Source of the DNA: JAUICS01 sp964384335
GTDB taxonomy: Bacteria > Pseudomonadota > Alphaproteobacteria > Micavibrionales > Micavibrionaceae
Direction: 5' to 3'
NCBI GenBank assembly: GCA_964384335.1
Contig: CAYLKN010000001.1
Coordinates: 60,315-124,314 of the forward strand
Length of the DNA: 64,000 bases
Shown here one piece after another: positions 8,707 through 16,974 of this stretch (its first letter is position 1; each line of letters starts with the position of its first letter). The notes beneath the pieces were generated by a model that was not told where the DNA came from, searched no databases, and saw only the letters and a program-made list of their open reading frames with translations. Both the position numbers and the translations under genes were made by a program.

Positions 8707-9186
8707 ATGAATAATAGAAATTTCATAGTGTTTTTTAGCGCTGCAGTCCTGATTCTCACGGGTTGTGAGGCGGCAAGACAGGGAAATGAGAAAGAGGTTA
8801 TCGGAACCGGCGCGGGCGCGGTAATCGGAGGCTTACTTGGATCCCAGGTTGGTGGTGGTTCGGGTCGTTTATGGGCGACAGGCGCAGGGGTTCTTATCGG
8901 CTCTTTGGCAGGAAGCGAGATAGGCAGATCACTTGACAGGGCTGACAGAGCCTATGCGATGCAGGCAAGTCGTCAGGCGCAAAGCGCACCGATTGGAGAA
9001 ACCATAAGCTGGAGCAATCCTGAAAGCGGGCACAGCGGAAGCGTAACGCCGGTTCGCGAAGGAAGCACTCAAAGCGGGGATTATTGCCGGGAATTCTACC
9101 AGACGGTTACGATCGGCGGACGCCAGGAAGATGCATATGGTACCGCCTGTCAAAATCCGGACGGGACGTGGCGTATTGTAAACTGA
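8707..9186 (+). CDS. Outer-membrane lipoprotein with glycine zipper (17 kDa antigen-like)
   Basis: A 159-residue lipoprotein. The signal peptide ends in the lipobox LTGC (Cys20). It is followed by a glycine-zipper segment of alternating G and small or hydrophobic residues (roughly residues 32-75), as in the 17 kDa surface antigen family of Rickettsia and in SlyB/OmsA-like proteins. The C-terminal part carries YCREFYQTV and YGTACQNPDGTWRIVN, typical of the family's terminal domain, with two Cys that may pair. It probably sits in the outer membrane with a structural role. GAGG before the ATG supports the start. Confidence 0.82.
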   Translation: MNNRNFIVFFSAAVLILTGCEAARQGNEKEVIGTGAGAVIGGLLGSQVGGGSGRLWATGAGVLIGSLAGSEIGRSLDRADRAYAMQASRQAQSAPIGETISWSNPESGHSGSVTPVREGSTQSGDYCREFYQTVTIGGRQEDAYGTACQNPDGTWRIVN

Positions 9187-9388
9187 TACATTTTTTTTGT
9201 TGCACCATAGGGAGAGATAATTTATTGTGCAAGGCAGCATGCATTATTGCGTATAATTTTTATTTCAATAATGTGAAAGAAAGGTAATGCTCATCAGTGG
9301 CATCGTAAAACAATATGTCTTTTGTTGACATACCTTTCACTTAAGAATAGACAGTTTTTATAACCCTTAAGTCTTTAGGAGGACAAAC

Positions 9389-9847
9389 ATGCCACAACAA
9401 AACACAACAAATGCATTCTGGAATAATGATTTTCTTAAATCCATGTCAGGCTTCTCAAGCTTCCCCATGGATACCAAATCTGTTGTTGATTCCGCCCGCA
9501 AAAATACGCAGGCCATGAATGATGCCATGAAACTATGCGGCGAAAACTCCCAGGCATTTATGAAACGCTGTACTGAAATTATGTCTCAACTGGTCGAGGA
9601 TCAATCTGCGCTTGCAAAAGAAATTATGAGTGAAGGCAGTCCTGAACAAAAAATTGCGAAACAGGCCGAAATGATGCGTAAAAATTATGAGAGGTCGGTT
9701 ACAAATCTGCGTGAACTCTCTGATATGCTTAATAAATCCAACATTGAAGCCAGCGATCTTATTAATAAAAGAGTAACTGCAAGTTTCAGTGAAATTAAAT
9801 CAATGCTTGAAAACGCAACGTCTGCTCAGAATAAAAAGTCAGCTTAA
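9389..9847 (+). CDS. Phasin family protein
   Basis: A 152-residue helical protein of the phasin type that coats PHB granules. Residues 30-145 are a continuous amphipathic helical stretch typical of phasins, with little aromatic content. The N-terminal FWNNDFLKSMSGF resembles the granule-binding start of the family. A strong TAGGAGG ribosome binding site and a strong downstream terminator (9874-9901) suggest a highly expressed single-gene unit, which fits an abundant granule protein. The PHB enzymes lie 7 kb upstream. Confidence 0.82.
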   Translation: MPQQNTTNAFWNNDFLKSMSGFSSFPMDTKSVVDSARKNTQAMNDAMKLCGENSQAFMKRCTEIMSQLVEDQSALAKEIMSEGSPEQKIAKQAEMMRKNYERSVTNLRELSDMLNKSNIEASDLINKRVTASFSEIKSMLENATSAQNKKSA

Positions 9848-9873
9848 CTGATTATAACAGGTAATAATGTAAA

Positions 9874-9901
9874 CAAACCGCCCTGAGGCGGTTTGTTTTT
9901 T
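9874..9901 (+). terminator. Rho-independent terminator of the phasin gene
   Basis: A perfect 9-bp stem, CAAACCGCC pairing with GGCGGTTTG, closes a CTGA tetraloop and is followed by a T-run. It sits 27 nt after the phasin stop and 14 nt before the csaA start. Confidence 0.9.
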
Positions 9902-9914
9902 ATTGGAGTTTAAC

Positions 9915-10253
9915 ATGCACAAAATATCTTACGACGAATTTGAAAAAGTGGATGTCCGTGTCGGCACAATAATCCAAATTAATGATTTTCCGGAGGCAAG
10001 AAAGCCGGCCTATAAACTTGAAATTGATTTCGGGGATGAAATTGGTATAAAAAAATCTTCCGCGCAGATTACACAGCACTATACAAAAGAGGAATTAAAA
10101 GGGCGTCAAATTCTTGCCGTTGTCAACTTCCCGCCCAAACAGATCGGTCCTTTTGTATCCGAAGTCCTTACACTTGGAGTTGATGGAGAGGACGGGAATG
10201 TCGTTCTGATTGGGCCTTCTAAACAAGTTATGAACGGCGTAAGGCTGTATTAA
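9915..10253 (+). CDS. csaA: tRNA-binding domain protein, CsaA-like
   Basis: A 112-residue OB-fold protein of the CsaA / EMAPII-like tRNA-binding family. Landmarks are VDVRVGTI, an EARKPAYKLEIDFG segment, the SSAQIT motif, and VVNFPPKQIGPF near the C-terminus. CsaA has been described as a protein-secretion chaperone in Bacillus, but its tRNA-binding fold is the firmer statement. I chose ATG 9915, with GGAG seven bases upstream, over an in-frame TTG at 9903. The gene begins right after the phasin terminator, so it either has its own promoter or depends on readthrough. Confidence 0.88.
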   Translation: MHKISYDEFEKVDVRVGTIIQINDFPEARKPAYKLEIDFGDEIGIKKSSAQITQHYTKEELKGRQILAVVNFPPKQIGPFVSEVLTLGVDGEDGNVVLIGPSKQVMNGVRLY

Positions 10254-10329
10254 AAAGTATCTTTTACAGATTCAATACCGGCCCTTCCAGACATGTTTGA
10301 AAGAGCCGGAATTGTGAATTTGTTAAAGG

Positions 10330-12378
10330 TTACTGAAACATGCTTCTGTTGCCGTCCCAGAAACTGTCCCCTTCGGTAAACCAGCTTTCCTGAGGATCAT
10401 TAGGATTATATGGCACGTCGGAGTGATTAAACCAGATGTCCGAAACCTGTCCGACCGTTCCGTCTGCATATGTGAATGTCGAGCGGTGGCTTTCCCACTG
10501 GCCGTTAATGACGTTATCCACATACTCGGCGGTCAGATTGATCTCAGAGATATTCATCTGCATCAGGGACGACAGTTCATTTCCATCGGATATTCCGTCG
10601 CCGTTCTTGTCCTGCCAGAGCTGAAGATTACCAAACATATTATCATCCATGCTGATAAGTCCGTCCTGGTTGCTGTCAAGCTCAGCCAGATGGCTGAAGC
10701 CTTCAAGATGACCGCCAACATTTCCAAAAAGTTCGGTGGCATCGTTAATCATGCCGTCATTATTGCGATCAAAAACCAGAAGGGCATCATCAGGAGCAAC
10801 CCAGGCCGTGAAATCTTCCGCATCTTTCATATCGACATCAAAGAACGCGTCCGACTGTGACAGATTGACCAGTTCGATACCGTCGCCGTCAAGGTCGAAT
10901 ACCAGCGGATCACCATCACCACCATCACCACCACCATCGCCACCATCGCCACCATCACCACTATTCGCAACTTGGCATGAGCTTAATGGTGGTGGGAACG
11001 TGTTGCAGACCTGCAGATCAACCGGATAGCATCCGTGCTCAACCCAGGCATGGGCCTGCATCCATTCTGCGCCGGTTGAATGAAGCATAATTCTGTCATC
11101 GATAACAGTCGGCAGCAGATTGTCCGCAAGGTCGTTGTCTTCCACCAAATTCCAGTTTTCTCCGTCAGAGGCCAGAATAACCGTTTCGGTCTGCTCAGAA
11201 AGTTCGGCCAGAGTTTCCGTTCCGACTTCGACTGTGACCGTTCCGTTTGAACTGTCCGTCTTTCTTACGAAGAAGAAATTATCCTGATTTACAAAAGCCG
11301 AGGGCAGCTCGACAGTTGTATCCTGTCCTCCCGTGTTAACAACGATAAAGTTGCTGTCCATATCGGCATCGTAAGTAATGCCGTCTTTTGCACTCACATG
11401 ATAATGTGTCGGGTAATCCATACGCGTCAGGACAAGTTCCCCGGAAAGATCGGGATTGCTCGTCGCTTCGCTGAGAACCACTCTTTCACCTGTGGCCCCA
11501 TCTGGTACAGGAAGCATGATCGTGGTTGCATCAAAGGAGGTGATGAATGCGTAAAACGGATTTTCGAAGCTTGTAATTGAAACTTCCGATCCAAGGTTTT
11601 TTGCATTGTGCATCTGCCATGACGAACCTTCAGGAGGCATACCTTCGTGAATGTCTATAAACCCTGTAAAGTCGCTGTAGTCGCCCGGAGGGCCGGAGGG
11701 CATCATGACATCCTTTTCAGGGTGAAAGCTGCCGTCTGTTCTTTCGATCCATCGCAGTCTGTCGGGGTTTGATATGTTCCCAAGTCTCGTATATTCAAAA
11801 TATCCCTGAGAAGTGTCCGATGAATTTGAATTGGCCAGTATTTTGAACATATCGTCTCCGGTGTTGCCGGAAATTTCCGAGCCGCCGGCGGAGTCAATGG
11901 TACAGTGGCCTTTAGCCGAGCCTGACGTGCATTCTGATCTTGCATTCAGGGTAATATCCGTTGGATCAAGCGGGTTGGCTGCAACGCTATCGCATTGATT
12001 GCTGTATGCCTGCCAGCATTGACCCTGGAGTGATCCTTCAACAAGTTCCCAACCTCCGTTTGCGTTGGGATATGAACATCTGAATGTTGCAACCGCATTT
12101 CCGCCCTGCGGTCCTCTGTATTCCAGAGAGATAGTGGAGCCGAAACGGGAATATCCTATTGCTGCAGGTGAATCTGCAAAGACATTGCGCACATCTTCCG
12201 AATTTCCAAGATTCAGTGTAATACGGCCCATAATCGTATTGCCGGATGTTCTTCCCTCATCCCATTGGGCCTGAGCGGCTCTTTCAGAATATATAAACGG
12301 GGATATGGTGACCAGACCCGTCATGAGGCTGAGCGTGAGCCCTTTATATAATAGGTGATCTTTAAGTTCCCGTTTCAA
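10330..12378 (-). CDS. Secreted protein with FrpC-like calcium-dependent self-processing module
   Basis: A 682-residue exported protein. TTG 12378 is preferred as start: AAGGAG lies six bases upstream, and the frame then opens with a signal peptide ending near AAQAQ. The frame also runs up to 12447. The N-terminal ~470 residues are Cys-containing and of unknown fold, with a segment (FFFVRKTDSSNGTVTV and ILASDGENWNL) like that of phage tail-fibre proteins. A Gly-Asp tract follows, ending in Asp490-Pro491. From Pro491 the sequence (PLVFDLDGDGIE, VAPDDALLVFDRNNDG, AELDSNQDGLIS, LWQDKNGDGIS) matches the self-processing module of Neisseria FrpC. In FrpC, Ca2+ triggers cleavage of the Asp-Pro bond and the new Asp end can join to a Lys side chain. 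I see no RTX nonapeptides; export appears Sec-dependent. Confidence 0.8.
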   Translation of the reverse strand: MKRELKDHLLYKGLTLSLMTGLVTISPFIYSERAAQAQWDEGRTSGNTIMGRITLNLGNSEDVRNVFADSPAAIGYSRFGSTISLEYRGPQGGNAVATFRCSYPNANGGWELVEGSLQGQCWQAYSNQCDSVAANPLDPTDITLNARSECTSGSAKGHCTIDSAGGSEISGNTGDDMFKILANSNSSDTSQGYFEYTRLGNISNPDRLRWIERTDGSFHPEKDVMMPSGPPGDYSDFTGFIDIHEGMPPEGSSWQMHNAKNLGSEVSITSFENPFYAFITSFDATTIMLPVPDGATGERVVLSEATSNPDLSGELVLTRMDYPTHYHVSAKDGITYDADMDSNFIVVNTGGQDTTVELPSAFVNQDNFFFVRKTDSSNGTVTVEVGTETLAELSEQTETVILASDGENWNLVEDNDLADNLLPTVIDDRIMLHSTGAEWMQAHAWVEHGCYPVDLQVCNTFPPPLSSCQVANSGDGGDGGDGGGDGGDGDPLVFDLDGDGIELVNLSQSDAFFDVDMKDAEDFTAWVAPDDALLVFDRNNDGMINDATELFGNVGGHLEGFSHLAELDSNQDGLISMDDNMFGNLQLWQDKNGDGISDGNELSSLMQMNISEINLTAEYVDNVINGQWESHRSTFTYADGTVGQVSDIWFNHSDVPYNPNDPQESWFTEGDSFWDGNRSMFQ
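10909..10959 (-). repeat. Gly-Asp coding microrepeat before the Asp-Pro site
   Basis: A degenerate run of GGT/GGC and GAT codons (seen as CACCAT/CGCCAC units on the plus strand) encodes 17 Gly and Asp residues directly before Pro491 of the secreted protein. The nearly pure trinucleotide pattern makes replication slippage in multiples of three likely. Confidence 0.8.
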
Positions 12379-12558
12379 GGTTCTCTCCTTTTCATTAATC
12401 CTTATTTTCATCATACCTGATTTTGAAAATCTGATGCAAAATTTCAATATAATTTTACATATATTATTAGTTTTGCACGAAAGTATTAATAGAAAGTAAA
12501 TAAAAATAAGTTTTCATAAAATTTTAGAAGTTTTCTGTATTTTTATTCATTCCGGATT

Positions 12559-13635
12559 TTATTCCGGATTGCAATCGCCTGGTATGCTTTCGTTACAGTA
12601 AAAAAAGACCGGAGCCTGGACCTGGTTTGTTGCGTTTACATCTCTGAGTGCATTAACATTTCTTAATGCATTAACATTTGCATCCGAATTGACATTGCGT
12701 TCAGCACGGAGATTACCGCCGCCAACATGCAGTCTTGCACTGGGATCGGGCTGAACGACACCTACGCCCACACTGCTTTGAGGCCCGCTGCCTGGATTGC
12801 TGTCAAATTCCCGGAAAGAGATGTTTAGCTCTCCGGCTTCGTCAGTCATAAGCCAGGATGTTCCTTCACGCCTCACAAGTGTGTAAGAGACGACATCATC
12901 GAAATGATTGGCATCCAGACCGGATACCTTTTCTGAATAATCTCCATCCATAAACGTCGTTGCCTGGGCATCGCCAACAGTCAATATTTTAAAATCACAA
13001 TTTTCGCGATCCAGCGCAGCCCCTTCGCTGCAAGCCATGGATGTTTCCCTCCCATAGCGGGATGTGGCACCTTTTCCGTCCGCGCCATGACTAACTATCA
13101 CAAAATTGTAATCGTTCCCGATTTCTGTTCCGTCCGTATCAATAATCCTGATCTGACCGGCATTGTCGTCATATGTGCTGCTATCCGTTAATGCGGCTGT
13201 AACCGCATAGGTCAGTTTGTTGTCATGCGGGTCGTTACCGATATGAAATGGAAGTTTAAGAGTACTTACCGGTATTGCACCAATTATTACCGGTTGACCG
13301 GTCGGACCGCTTCCGTGGCCTGCTTTTGAATAAATTCCAGGCGAGCTGGTGTCGCAGGCGCTGCCAATCTTTAATCCCACACCGTAATTTAAATCACCCG
13401 GCGCCAAAGAGGGGTCCGCAGGACATGGGAATTCTCCATTAACCCTTATATAATTCGCGATCGCCAGATGAACTTTATCAAATATGCGCTCCTGCTCCAC
13501 CCTTATCTGTGTTTTGCGGTAGAGATTATAGGCCTTGGCAAAGCCGGCAAGAATAAGGCCGAGAATCATGATAACCACCGCAAGCTCAATCAGAGTGAAC
13601 CCGTTTTCTGAATTTTTTTTCCTAAATATTTTCAT
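12559..13635 (-). CDS. Prepilin-like protein with tail-fibre-like C-terminus (copy 1)
   Basis: A 358-residue protein with a type IV prepilin leader: cleavage is expected between Gly12 and Phe13 in GFTLIEL, with Glu at mature position 5 and a hydrophobic helix after it. A core shared with the next two genes carries FPCPADPSL, VIVSHGADGKG and ALDRENC. The end has VQPDPSARLHVGG followed by hexads of the type NVNALR. The SARLHVGG motif recalls the region before the chaperone domain of phage tail fibres. It could be a (minor) pseudopilin displayed on a fibre or at the surface. No pilus or type II secretion machinery lies in the window. It is the first of three tandem paralogues. Confidence 0.8.
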   Translation of the reverse strand: MKIFRKKNSENGFTLIELAVVIMILGLILAGFAKAYNLYRKTQIRVEQERIFDKVHLAIANYIRVNGEFPCPADPSLAPGDLNYGVGLKIGSACDTSSPGIYSKAGHGSGPTGQPVIIGAIPVSTLKLPFHIGNDPHDNKLTYAVTAALTDSSTYDDNAGQIRIIDTDGTEIGNDYNFVIVSHGADGKGATSRYGRETSMACSEGAALDRENCDFKILTVGDAQATTFMDGDYSEKVSGLDANHFDDVVSYTLVRREGTSWLMTDEAGELNISFREFDSNPGSGPQSSVGVGVVQPDPSARLHVGGGNLRAERNVNSDANVNALRNVNALRDVNATNQVQAPVFFYCNESIPGDCNPE

Positions 13636-13668
13636 TGTCTTTTTTCTCTTTTTTCATGCTCATTCATG

Positions 13669-14718
13669 TTACGGAGCGCCTACAGTTGCAAGAAAACGAA
13701 AATTTGTGGCATTTACCTGTCTTTCCGCAGTTACATTCCGGTTGGCGTTAACATTTTCTCCGGCGGTTACATCTTCGTCTGCATTAACGTCTGTTTCAGC
13801 CAGAATCTGTCCGCCAACATGAAGTTTTGCGGTGGGCGAGCCGGTTCCTATCCCGACATTTGTGTCCATGTTGCGATTTGAAATGTTCAAATCTCCCCCG
13901 CTTGTCGTTACGAACCAGAGGCCGCTTTCTTTTCTTGCAAGTGTATAGGAGATGAGATCATCAAAATGGCTGGGTTCATTACCTGTTGCCAGTTCCGCAT
14001 ATTCACCGTCCATGAATGTGATGGCGCCCTGATAGGATACGGTCGGAAGTTTATAATTGCAGTTCTCCAGATCAAGGGCTGATCCATCACAAGATCTGGC
14101 ATTTTCAACACCCGCCCTTGTGGTTGATCCTTTGCCGTCCGGTCCGTGACTGATAATTACAAAACCGTAGTCGTTGTCTATCTCGTTACCCGTGCCATCC
14201 ACGATTCTAATTCTCCCTGCATTTCCGTCAAAACTCGCATCATCTGTGAGTATTTCCGTTACTGCATAGGTCAGCTGATTGTCATAGGCATCAGTCATAA
14301 AATGAAAAGGCAGATTTAATGCGCTGACCGGCAAAGCCCCGATCACAACACGGGATCCCGGAGTACCATTATCAAAACCGTAAATGCCGCTTACGCTGTC
14401 ATCACATGTTGTCTCATCAACGGATTGTAACTCGTTTCCAAAATTTATATCTCCGGATCGTAAGGACGCATCCGCAGGGCATGGATAAAAACCGTTCACA
14501 CGAAGATAATCGGCAAGGGCGGCATGAACCGTTTTAAAAATATGCTCCTGCTCCGCCTGGACTTTATGTTTTTTGTAGAGATCAAAAGCTTTTACAAAAC
14601 CTGCAAGAATAAAACCGAAAATTATCATGACAATGGCAAGTTCCACAAAAGTGAAACCGCGCTCACGGCTTTTATCTGTTTCTTTCTTTCGCTCCATCTT
14701 CATTTTCAAAATCTTCAT
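13669..14718 (-). CDS. Prepilin-like protein with tail-fibre-like C-terminus (copy 2)
   Basis: A 349-residue paralogue of the preceding gene product, encoded 33 nt upstream of it. The prepilin motif is GFTFVEL with cleavage after Gly21 and Glu26 as mature residue 5. The shared core reads FYPCPADASL, VIISHGPDGKG and ALDLENC. The C-terminus contains the clearest tail-fibre-like motif, VGIGTGSPTAKLHVGG, followed by hexads such as DVNADE, NVNANR and NVTAER. Export would use the prepilin peptidase and an inner-membrane assembly platform encoded elsewhere. Confidence 0.82.
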   Translation of the reverse strand: MKILKMKMERKKETDKSRERGFTFVELAIVMIIFGFILAGFVKAFDLYKKHKVQAEQEHIFKTVHAALADYLRVNGFYPCPADASLRSGDINFGNELQSVDETTCDDSVSGIYGFDNGTPGSRVVIGALPVSALNLPFHFMTDAYDNQLTYAVTEILTDDASFDGNAGRIRIVDGTGNEIDNDYGFVIISHGPDGKGSTTRAGVENARSCDGSALDLENCNYKLPTVSYQGAITFMDGEYAELATGNEPSHFDDLISYTLARKESGLWFVTTSGGDLNISNRNMDTNVGIGTGSPTAKLHVGGQILAETDVNADEDVTAGENVNANRNVTAERQVNATNFRFLATVGAP

Positions 14719-14759
14719 AATAGTCTCACTTTATTTCCATACTGTATAACTAACCGCAC

Positions 14760-15995
14760 TCACGGGCATGCCGGATTGGAAGAGTTGTTATAGCAAAATT
14801 TAGGTGCGATTACGGACTGTCCGGCCCTTACATCCTGATTTGCCCTTACATCCTGACTTGCGTTGACGTTGTTGTTCGCACGGATATCATCACCGGCCCT
14901 AATATCTTCGCCGACCCTTACTCTGTCTTCAGGATCAAAAGCATTCTGACGTACGCCTATGGCCAGTCTTGCGTTCGCATTGAATATAAGATTGTTAACA
15001 GTGCCCGAAGCCGGTGCGTATTGCCATGTCTGGTCCTCACGAATGTATCCATATAATGAAAATTCTGTTCTGTCGTCGTAATGACCGTTTGCATCCGCAC
15101 TGGCCAGATCCGTAAATGGCATGCTTCTGAATTCGGCGTCATCGTCACAGTTTTCAAAGTCAAGTGCACTCGCGCCCGTGCACGGAATACGGGTTCCGTT
15201 TTTGGCATATCCGCCTTTCCTGTCACGGCCGTGCGAAACAAGCACATAATGAACAGGCTCCGCCGTTGCATCAAAGCCGTTTTCGTCCACAACGGTTATG
15301 GCACCTGAATCGAGCGCGTCCGCAATTTCCTCAAAATTTTCGGGTACTGGTGCAAGACCGGCGGTGATTGTATCGAGCGCGGTTGAATTCTGGGTTACTG
15401 CGTAAGTGAATTTGCTGCCGTACACATCGACAGTATGATTGCTGTTCAGACATTTGTACCGATCGGGAAGGGAGACGGATGTGTTCTCGTTTGCGCCTGT
15501 TTCTTTTAAAACCTGGCTTGCATCATTAAGAAAATTCTGGATCGTTTCCTGTGTGTTGTCGGCCCATCCGTCAAACTGTCCGTCACCGCAGCCGAGAGTC
15601 TCATTAATATCCTTGAACGGTACTGTGCCGATCAGAACATTTTCTCCTCCCACACCTGCGGTTACTGTTAAATTAAGGCCGTCACAAATCCCGGATGCCG
15701 GATTGTAATCTCCTTCTCCAAAGTTTGTGTCCCCTTCCTGGAGCCTCGGGTCGGAAGGGCATGGATAAAAGCCGCGCACTCTGTAAAACTCCGCTATCCC
15801 TTCCTGTATTCTGTCTGTCCGCTGGTTCATAAGATAGCCGCTTACAAGAGTTTCAACTTTAAACATATGCGCCATGGCCGCTGTAAATATCCCAAGAATG
15901 ATAATAACAACGGCAAGTTCGAGAAGAGTAAAGCCGGCTTCTTTGGCGGGTGATCCGTTCATTTCAACTTTATTTCCATACCAGAATTTCAACAT
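14760..15995 (-). CDS. Prepilin-like protein with hexad-repeat C-terminus (copy 3)
   Basis: A 411-residue member of the same tandem family, more diverged. The prepilin motif GFTLLEL has cleavage after Gly21 (or Gly10 if the start is the in-frame ATG at 15962), with Glu at mature position 5. The shared core reads FYPCPSDPRL, VLVSHGRDRKG and ALDFENC. An insertion of roughly 60 residues with extra Cys lies in the middle. The tail-fibre-like motif is weaker (DPEDRVRVGEDI) but the hexads are regular: DIRAGD, DIRANN, NVNASQ, DVRANQ, DVRAGQ. It is the promoter-proximal gene of the tandem set. Confidence 0.8.
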   Translation of the reverse strand: MLKFWYGNKVEMNGSPAKEAGFTLLELAVVIIILGIFTAAMAHMFKVETLVSGYLMNQRTDRIQEGIAEFYRVRGFYPCPSDPRLQEGDTNFGEGDYNPASGICDGLNLTVTAGVGGENVLIGTVPFKDINETLGCGDGQFDGWADNTQETIQNFLNDASQVLKETGANENTSVSLPDRYKCLNSNHTVDVYGSKFTYAVTQNSTALDTITAGLAPVPENFEEIADALDSGAITVVDENGFDATAEPVHYVLVSHGRDRKGGYAKNGTRIPCTGASALDFENCDDDAEFRSMPFTDLASADANGHYDDRTEFSLYGYIREDQTWQYAPASGTVNNLIFNANARLAIGVRQNAFDPEDRVRVGEDIRAGDDIRANNNVNASQDVRANQDVRAGQSVIAPKFCYNNSSNPACP

Positions 15996-16151
15996 ATACT
16001 TTCACATACCTCATATTGGGAAAATATAATTAATTTTCCGTAAACGCCTTATAAATTTAATAAATTATAGCATTGAAGACAGCAGTATTGAAAATTTTTG
16101 AATTACAGTGGAAGTTCATATATAAGTTCAGATCGACAAAAGAAAGATACC

Positions 16152-16958
16152 ATGGCAATTGACGTTTTTGAAAATGCGGGGAAAGGCATAAATGCAGTTT
16201 GGGATAACAGATCTGTTTTATTAAAGCTCGCGCTCATCCCCGTGTTGATAAAAATAGGCTGTCACGTGCTTATTTACATTACACAGTTTCAGGATGAATT
16301 GTTATGGCAGGGAATTATAAGAATCCCGGATTTTGTTACAGAAGGCTGGCTTTTATGTATTCTGATATATCTTCTGTCTGCGGACGGTAATGATGCGCCT
16401 GACTCCGCTAAAAATGCGTTTAAGTCAATAAAAACAAACACAAAAGCAATTCAAGCCGGCGTTATCGCTTACGTACTGATCCAGTTGCTTGTGATCGGGT
16501 ACAATGCGCTTTTGTTCGAGAATTTTGGGGAATATATGCGTGCAGGTCACGAAAATGAGATTGAAGAAGATGCCCAGGTCGGACCTGCACAGATTGCCCT
16601 TATGCTGTTCGCGTTTCTTGTTGTTATCGCCTTTTTCAAGTATCTGTGGCTTTACATTCCAATTGCCAGGGGATGGGGTCTGAGCGGGACGCTTCGTATG
16701 CTTGGCGGTAATGGTCTTTCGTTAAGATTCCTTTTTTTATGGGCACTGTGTATTGTTCCTGTTACGGTCATTTTTATCGGTGTTGTCGGTCTTATACTTG
16801 AAAATTCCGGAGGTGATCTTAGTTCTGCGCCTAAAGGCGTCAGTTTTGTGGTTTTGATTTTTCAATCCTTATACGAAACCATAACGGCCCTGATTTTAAC
16901 GTCCGCTTTCTTTTTCGCATTTCAAAGTCTCGATATGAAAGCGCGGGGTATAAACTGA
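16152..16958 (+). CDS. Multi-pass membrane protein of unknown function
   Basis: A 268-residue inner-membrane protein with about six hydrophobic segments and an acidic loop (HENEIEEDAQVG) in the middle. No catalytic motif is visible. I chose ATG 16152, with AGAAAG upstream, over a TTG at 16098. The gene is divergent from the prepilin set and lies 16 nt before the esterase gene, so the two may be co-transcribed. Function unknown. Confidence 0.7.
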   Translation: MAIDVFENAGKGINAVWDNRSVLLKLALIPVLIKIGCHVLIYITQFQDELLWQGIIRIPDFVTEGWLLCILIYLLSADGNDAPDSAKNAFKSIKTNTKAIQAGVIAYVLIQLLVIGYNALLFENFGEYMRAGHENEIEEDAQVGPAQIALMLFAFLVVIAFFKYLWLYIPIARGWGLSGTLRMLGGNGLSLRFLFLWALCIVPVTVIFIGVVGLILENSGGDLSSAPKGVSFVVLIFQSLYETITALILTSAFFFAFQSLDMKARGIN

Positions 16959-16974
16959 TTGTAAAAGGTAATAT

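Noticed and set aside
10277..10308. Imperfect CCGGC/GCCGG hairpin between csaA and the secreted protein gene
   Set aside because: The stem is only 5 bp plus mismatches and lacks a clear T-run on either strand.
10330..12378. RTX toxin with type I secretion
   Set aside because: No GGxGxDxUx nonapeptide repeats and no type I secretion genes; the Gly-Asp tract is a linker, and a signal peptide is present.
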